A DNA stretch of 64,000 nucleotides from Xenopus tropicalis. Lineage: Eukaryota; Chordata; Amphibia; Anura; Pipidae. The position numbers and the translations under genes were made by a program. Shown here piece after piece: positions 57,888 through 64,000 of the stretch; the stretch's first letter is position 1, and each line of letters opens with the position of its first letter. The DNA lies in the NCBI RefSeq assembly GCF_000004195.4, contig NC_030678.2:79272904-79336903 (forward strand), given 5' to 3'. The notes below the pieces were generated by a model. It saw nothing but the letters and a program-made list of their open reading frames with translations, had not been told where the DNA came from and searched no databases.

Positions 57888-59088
57888 AGGAGAAGGAAAG
57901 GCTAGTAAAGAGTTAATCTCAAGCTGCAGGCATACCTTCAGTTGTCTCAAAAAGTCTCCCCATATTTCACCTGTTCAGAAGATCTGAAGACAAACACATA
58001 GAAAAAACGCTGAGCTGGGTAAAGAGGATTCCCATAATACATTGCTCCTGCAATGACTATGACGCTGTAGGCGGCGCAGGCGCTTTGCTGTGACAAGCAG
58101 GTGTGCTTCCCCTCCCCTACCCAGAGGACACAGCATGAGGAGCGATCAGAAAGAGCTGGGAAGCCGAGCAAACAGGCGAGCGCTGTAGGGGGGGGGGTTT
58201 GAGAGTGTGGTGCTGCGGGTTGGGGGTGTTAGGTCGCGGGGGGGGGGGGTTTGGTTGCAGGGACTATGCTGGGGGAAAATCTAACATGGCGGCCACCACA
58301 GAGTGCAAAGAGAGGAAAGTTTGAAGGCACATTTTGGGACAAGGGAGGATTATTCAAAATTGGCGATCTGCTACAGGCAAGGGGGCTCTACAATATGTTA
58401 AGGGCTTTAGTAGAAGCCTTTCCTTGTTCTTTAAAGGACAAGGAAAGTCAAAATCTATTAAGCACACTATTAAATAGTACTACTATTGCTATGTAGAAAT
58501 GCTATATTTCTGGCTTGCCTAATGAAAGATTTACAGAGATACACTTACTACATACTACATACTTGTTTCATTGAACGGCCCCGCCATCTTTAGGAAGGGA
58601 TGCCCACTTCCTTTCCCTCACCGTCTCCACTGCGCATGCCTCCCCAACATCCTCCATCATCCTCTCTGTGGCCCTCCTCCCCCCAGCAACCCCCCGCACC
58701 CCCCAGCACCCAACTGCGTCATTTTGTTTCTCATACCCCCCACTCCCCCCAGCACCCGACTGCGTCCTTCTTTGTCTCCAACCAGCCCCTCCTTGCTCCC
58801 CCCACACCTGCCGGCTGTGTCCTCCTCTTATTATGGCCCCAGCTCGCCGCTGCGTCACCATGGCAATCAGATGCTCCTGCTTGTGCGAATGTGCTTACTA
58901 CAGTCCTGGGTCTGTGCAGGAGCGTTGGATTATGGGAATCTTCTCTACCCAGCGCAGCATTTTTTCTTTCTGTTTGGCTTCTGATCTTCTGAACAGGTGA
59001 AATATGGGGAGACTTAAGGGCACTATTGAGACAACTGAAGGTATGCCTGCATCTTGAGATTAACTCTTTACTAGCCTTTCATTCTCCT
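57888..59088. repeat. 1.2-kb palindromic TTAA MITE with G-runs
   Basis: TTAA at 57884-57887 and 59089-59092. AGGAGAAGGAAAGGCTAG and CTAGCCTTTCATTCTCCT are the ends. CAGGCATACCTTCAGTTGTC and TCACCTGTTCAGAAGATC recur inverted at the right. The centre holds G-runs at about 58188-58252 and a C-rich tract at 58660-58810. The long C-rich frames there are compositional. Confidence 0.85.
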
Positions 59089-59271
59089 TTAAGTCTGTCA
59101 ATCAGTGTTGTGACCACTTCCTGTGGGAGACTGAAGCGACACTCCCACCTTTCATTTCACTCTGGCTTGAGAGGTAATGTGCTGGGGTATCCTTAATTGA
59201 GAATGATCTTGGTTTTTGTGGATAACAAGCTGTGTGACATCTATAGTAATAACCCAAATCAGCTGGACTTG

Positions 59272-59378
59272 CTGTGTTTTTCTTGAAGATGTTTCACCAG
59301 TCATCCAACTGGCTTTCTCACTTCTGAATTGAGAAAGCCAGTTGGATGACTGGCAAAACGTCTTCAAGAAAACACAGC
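59272..59378. repeat. Tail-to-tail PLE terminus (inverted repeat)
   Basis: Two 50-bp arms meet head-on: CTTGAAGATGTTTCACCAGT on one side and ACTGGCAAAACGTCTTCAAG on the other. The right arm carries a hammerhead-like motif. Confidence 0.6.
59325..59366 (+). ncRNA. Hammerhead-like motif
   Basis: Helix I TGAA/TTCA, TTGAGAA plus extra A, helix II GCCAGT/ACTGGC, AAA, palindromic ACGT, C at the cleavage position. The base at position G12 is A, so it is probably inactive. Confidence 0.4.
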
Positions 59379-59622
59379 TTCCAGTTGCTTTGACTTATTA
59401 CTACAGATATACCATGACCTGGATGAATGAGAATCTTCACAAACAACCTGTGTAACTTTAGGTAGTGACTACTAAAGCTGAAAACCTCCTGCCATTGTTC
59501 CGCATTCAGTGCTGGAAGAAATTTCTGCTACATTAAATGGACTCTATCAAGGGTGAGGGAATAGTATCAGTAAGGACCTAATATAATCTTTGTATTAATT
59601 TCTTACTCAGAGGGTCTATTAA

Positions 59623-60238
59623 AGGACAAGGAAAGGCTAAGTCACTTGGGGGTGCCAAAATGTTAGGCACCCCCAAGTGACTTAAGGCTGATGCCACACG
59701 CGGCGTAGGGCTGATTTTTTCGGCAAGCGGAAAAACGCTTGCCGAAAAATCAGCCCTACGCCTGCTACTTGTGCCTGCACCCGAGCATATCCCATTCATT
59801 CGGGTGCAGGCACAAGTAGCAGGTGTAGGGCTGAATTTTCGGCAAGCGTTTATCCGCTTGCCGAAAATTTCAGCCCTATGCCTCGTGTGGCATTAGCCTT
59901 AATTGCTTACCTTGGTGCCCCTGTTAGGAGAAAACAGCACCAGCCCAGGGTACCTGCAGGGAGCGCTTCCTGCTTCATTCTGCCGCAAATTCCCCGGACA
60001 ATCGCATGCGCAGCAGAGTGAAAAGCCGACTTTGTAGTTTAAGTTCGGCTTTTTCACTCTACTGCGCATGTGCGCACGAGTGAGCGAAGCTGGAAGGAGG
60101 AAGCGCAGCAGCTACCCCGGGCTGGTGCTGTTCTCTCCTAACAGGGGCACCAGCCCGGGGTAAAAGGTAGGTGATTTAAGTCACTTGGGGGTGCCTAAAA
60201 TTTTGGCACCCCCAAGTGACTTAGCCTTTCCTTCTCCT
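59623..60238. repeat. 616-bp TTAA MITE with hairpin ends
   Basis: TTAA at 59619-59622 and 60239-60242. Each end is itself a hairpin of AAGTCACTTGGGGGTGCC with its inverse, the same hairpin as the 76-bp element at 48315. It contains the inner element 59686-59898. Confidence 0.9.
59686..59898. repeat. 213-bp TTAA MITE nested in the previous one
   Basis: TTAA at 59682-59685 and 59899-59902. GGCTGATGCCACACG and CGTGTGGCATTAGCC ends. The whole body is a palindrome with inner hairpins of TTTTTCGGCAAGCGG type and GCCTGCACCCGA. piggyBac-like by its target. Confidence 0.9.
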
Positions 60239-60773
60239 TTAAAGTCAACTCCACAGGGGAATAAAATACTCAACTTCTAACAGTGAACTGCTTCTGAAGG
60301 CATGACACATTTGCAAGTACCGGAAGAACTGTATGGGTTACCCTTCAGATTTGTTGTCAGATGAGAATAGTAGGGAATTTGTGATTGGGGGTTGGGACTC
60401 TATAATCTTCATGCAACTTTCCAAGATCCTCGTGGGGTAGTAATATACTAGTTGGGCACTTGTAATGCACTTGTTTTCTGTATGGCAAGCTTCTTATCGC
60501 ATCCTGTGAGCCAACTCTGAGGGCCAGCAGAATAAGGCATGGGTCAGTATCAAAAACATAAACCAACTGTGGATGTGATAAAGTGGACAAGCTAAAAAGT
60601 AATAATATAAGTGTGAAAGAGCCAGGCTTTAACTAGGCCCCATGACATGAAGTCTAGGTACTTGTTAGCCCTAGGAAAGGGAATAGAATGGAATTCACTT
60701 TCTAAACAATTTTCTTAAGAACCCAGGGGGGGGGGGAAATTATGTAATTTCACTCAATGTTATACTCTATATA
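60239..60773. other. No gene recognised
   Basis: Unannotated sequence with a G-run near 60727-60736. The - strand frame at 60357-60590 has no recognised domain. Confidence 0.4.
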
Positions 60774-62371
60774 CAGTGGAGGAAATAATTATTTGACCCC
60801 TCACTGATTTTGTAAGTTTGTCCAATGACAAAGAAATGAAAAGTCTCAGAACAGTATCATTTCAATGGTAGGTTTATTTTAACAGTGGCAGATAGCACAT
60901 CAAAAGGAAAATCGAAAAAATAACTTTAAATAAAAGATAGCAACTGATTTGCATTTCATTGAGTGAAATAAGTTTTTGAACCCCTACCAACCATTAAGAG
61001 TCCTGGCTCCCACAGAGTGGTTAGACACTTCTACTCAATTAGTCAACCTCATTAAGGACACCTGTCTTAACTAGTCACCTGTATAAAAGACACCTGTCCA
61101 CAGAATCAATCAATCAAGCAGACTCCAAACTCTCCAACATGGGAAAGACCAAAGAGCTGTCCAAGGATGTCAGAGACAAAATTGTAGACCTGCACAAGGC
61201 TGGAATGGGCTACAAAACCATTAGCAAGAAGCTGGGAGAGAAGGTGACAACTGTTGGTGCGATTGTTCGAAAATGGAAGGAGCACAAAATGACCATCAAT
61301 CGACCTCGCTCTGGGGCTCCACGCAAGATCTCTTGGGGTGTCAATGATTCTGAGAAAGGTGAAAAAGCATCCTAGAACTACACGGGAGGAGTTAGTTAAT
61401 GAACTCAAATTAGCAGGGACCACAGTCACCAAGAAAACCATTGGAAACACATTACACCGCAATGGATTAAAATCCTGCAGGGCTCGCAAGGTCCCCCTGC
61501 TCAAGAAGGCACATGTGCAGGCCCGTCTGAAGTTTGCCAATGAACACCTGAATGATTCTGTGAGTGACTGGGAGAAGGTGCTGGCTGTGAGCAAAGCTCT
61601 TTGGCATTAACTCAACTCGCTGTGTTTGGAGGAAGGAAAATGCTGCCTATGACCCCCAAAACACCGTCCCCACCGTCAAGCATGGGGGTGGAAACATTTT
61701 GCTTTGGGGGTGTTTTTCTGCTAAGGGCACAGGACAACTTATTCGCATTAACGGGAAAATGGACGGAGCCATGTATCGTGAAATCCTGAACGACAACCTC
61801 CTTCCCTCTGCCAGGAAACTGAAAATGGGTCGTGGATGGGTGTTCCAGCACGACAATGACCCAAAACATACAGCAAAGGCAACAAAGGAGTGGCTCAAGA
61901 AGAAGCACATTAAGGTCATGGAGTGGCCTAGTCAGTCTCCGGACCTTAATCCAATAGAAAACCTATGGAGGGAGCTCAAGCTCAGAGTTGCACAGAGACA
62001 GCCTCGAAACCTTAGGGATTTAGAGATGATCTGCAAAGAGGAGTGGACCAACATTCCTCCTAAAATGTGCGCAAACTTGGTCATCAATTACAAGAAACGT
62101 TTGACCTCTGTGCTTGCAAACAAGGGTTTTTCCACTAAGTATTAAGTCTTTTTTTGTTAGAGGGTTCAAAAACTTATTTCACTCAATGAAATGCAAATCA
62201 GTTGCTATCTTTTATTTAAAGTTATTTTTTCGATTTTCCTTTTGATGTGCTATCTGCCACTGTTAAAATAAACCTACCATTGAAATGATACTGTTCTGAG
62301 ACTTTTCATTTCTTTGTCATTGGACAAACTTACAAAATCAGTGAGGGGTCAAATAATTATTTCCTCCACTG
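60774..62371 (+). mobile_element. Tc1-like transposon, copy 2
   Basis: 1598 bp with TA on each side (60772-60773, 62372-62373) and the same long terminal inverted repeats as copy 1. The length difference of +4 is explained by a 5-bp deletion near 61331 and 9 more bases near 61580. Confidence 0.95.
61139..62145 (+). pseudogene. Tc1 transposase, frameshifted, first catalytic Asp lost
   Basis: The ATG at 61139 begins the same protein as copy 1. A 5-bp deletion near 61331 (inside the basic GAPRKIS region) shifts the frame. A second lesion at about 61582-61593 replaces the block with the first catalytic Asp by AVSKA and shifts it again. The rest, from 61699 to 62145 in one frame, keeps QHDNDPKH and SPDLNPIEN. 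The lesion at the Asp block is not the one seen in copy 1. Confidence 0.93.
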
Positions 62372-62373
62372 TA

Positions 62374-63559
62374 GGTGGAATAGGAAAAGTACTGTAGTAT
62401 TTGCAAGAGATGCATCTAGGGCTAGTTTGTCCTAAATGGGACTTGATTTAAGATTTGCCTGCCAAGCACATATAGAATACGTCATGGCAGGTAAAGGCTC
62501 TAACTGCCAAGTATTCTATACGTTTTTCGCAATTAAAGTTTTTCCCTCTGTATTGGGGTCTTTTGCCTTCAGCCTTGTGCTTTTATATGGCCATGGAACT
62601 CCACTGTGACTTAAAATATCTTTATATTTTACAATAAGGGGTACTTTATTCACTATATAATACACAAGAGCCATGAATATCCTGTAAATTATATCTTATA
62701 TACTAACAGTGCTTAGTGATGTCTTCGGTTATAATCAGTGCTTAATCAAACTTTCTCATGCCAATAAACTTTCTAAATCTGAAATGTTAAAAATTCTGTA
62801 CTGTTTCTGAATTAATCAAATTATTTTTTACTATTCTCCTCTCAGCAGTGTATATCTCTGCACACAGCTTTTTGTTGCACTACACGATTTTGGCACATAC
62901 CAATGTATTTGACCTAAGAGAGATACTTATTGCTCAGGGAAAAGTGAAGAATAATGTGATCATTTTAGGAACAGTACAAAAGTTTTACATTGATTATATA
63001 TTGAAAGGTCATTATTTATAAACTGCTATATTTAATTTCTGCCCTAGTACTCATAGTTTTAAAAATTAATTATTTTTTGCCTCTTTTTTTCCCCCATGTG
63101 CAGTTTAGTAGCCACTGATTTTCTTCCAATTAATACATTTTCATACTAAGTAGACACATTGATAAGTAGCCGTTGGAACTGCATTTTGTGCTAAGCATGT
63201 TCTGTAACATAATTTTTAGAACTGATACATTAGTTGCTGCCATTCTTCTGATGCAGCTGCAATACGTCTGTACAAATGTGTATTTTAACAGTAGAAGGTT
63301 TTAAGCTAGCTTGCAAAACATTTAGGTAAAGAAGAAAAAAAAACTGTAAAGAACTGAAACTAGAAATCAAACAATTATTTGTGATAAACTATTTAAAAAA
63401 TGTTGTAAAGGTGAACTGTCCCTTTAGAAGAATAGGTAGAAAACAATTTAAGCCTAAATTGCTCTTGTTGAAAAAATAATTAGTATTGCCCCTTATATAG
63501 TGAATACAATAAGACTGAGAAAACATAATTACTGGAGTCTTTTTGTAAATGTGGTTTTA
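62374..63559. other. No gene recognised
   Basis: AT-rich sequence with no exon, RNA gene or element terminus recognised. It may be intronic if the 47.1-kb promoter reads through here. Confidence 0.4.
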
Positions 63560-63736
63560 TTTGATTTTTCAAAAATAATACAAGTACAAGGTACTGTTTT
63601 ATTATTACAGAGAAAAAGGAAATCATTTTTAAAAATAAGAATTATTTGCTTATAATGGAGTCTATGGGAGGCGGCCTTTCCTTAATTCAGAACATTGTAG
63701 AGAACGGGTTTCCGGATAAAGGATCCCATACCTGTA
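63560..63736. repeat. TACAGGTATGGG-type MITE, right half
   Basis: GTACAAGGTACTGTTTTATT, then GGGTTTCCGGATAAAGGATC and CCCATACCTGTA at the end. The left half is missing. Confidence 0.75.
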
Positions 63737-64000
63737 GTTTAAGTAATAGGAGAGTGTACTAATTAGGCTTGTATAAAATGAATTTGTTTAAAAAGAGAAA
63801 ACTGTAGATAATATAATTTAACTTTTAACAGAATTATTATCTTTTTCTCACAACTAAAAAGGGCAGTGATGATGTGGCTACATTTTAAATTATTCTGCTT
63901 ATCTTTCTATTCAGTCTCTCTGTGTCTTACATCTTTGAAACCCTTGTTGAATTTAGCAGCATCCAGATATCACTCCAACTTGTTAAACAGAACTAAATAT

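Noticed and set aside
58568..59000. Pro-rich and Gly-rich frames on both strands
   Set aside because: They follow from a C-rich tract in the centre of a palindromic MITE; no domain and no splice context.
47371..64000. Coding exons of eya3
   Set aside because: I looked for an EYA-type N-terminus or EYA domain with splice sites and recognised none.

Overview
The window reads as amphibian nuclear DNA, most likely Xenopus (X. tropicalis or a close relative). It is AT-rich, has spliced host genes, and is packed with palindromic TTAA-flanked and TWA-flanked MITEs, hAT and Tc1 elements, CR1/Rex-type LINEs and Penelope-like retroelements (PLEs). The species is inferred from repeat style and gene order; no database search was possible.

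Host genes, all on the + strand: (1) the last coding exon of dnajc8 (1516-1638) with its 3' UTR and an ATTAAA poly(A) signal; (2) ptafr, the platelet-activating factor receptor, with a complete single-exon coding region (20166-21227), a strong splice acceptor at 20147-20148 and a probable 5' UTR exon ending at 15916; (3) a CpG-rich promoter-like segment (about 47100-47370) with a possible first noncoding exon. From the mammalian gene order DNAJC8-PTAFR-EYA3 this third item is a candidate eya3 start, but no eya3 coding exon is visible.

The rest is layered transposons. 1-20 kb: dnajc8 end, MITEs, a 29-bp minisatellite, a LINE carrying a 41-bp minisatellite, and a 703-bp MITE that stops about 40 bp before the ptafr acceptor. 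21-34 kb: a broken Tc1 copy, several MITEs, two hAT-type elements and a 5'-truncated PLE on the - strand. 34.4-44.4 kb: one nearly complete PLE insertion bounded by a perfect 16-bp target duplication. It has an inverted plus direct terminal repeat on the left and a 267-bp direct repeat on the right, a frameshifted RT plus GIY-YIG gene, and four later insertions (hAT, Tc1, two MITEs). 44.4-64 kb: hAT, the CpG island, Tc1 copies, LINE fragments, nested MITEs and more minisatellites.

Most unusual signals: four regularly spaced hairpins in the PLE 3' noncoding region whose stems show a compensatory T-A/C-G exchange; six hammerhead-like motifs at PLE ends sharing one architecture; and two Tc1 copies over 99% alike that have each lost the first catalytic aspartate by different lesions.
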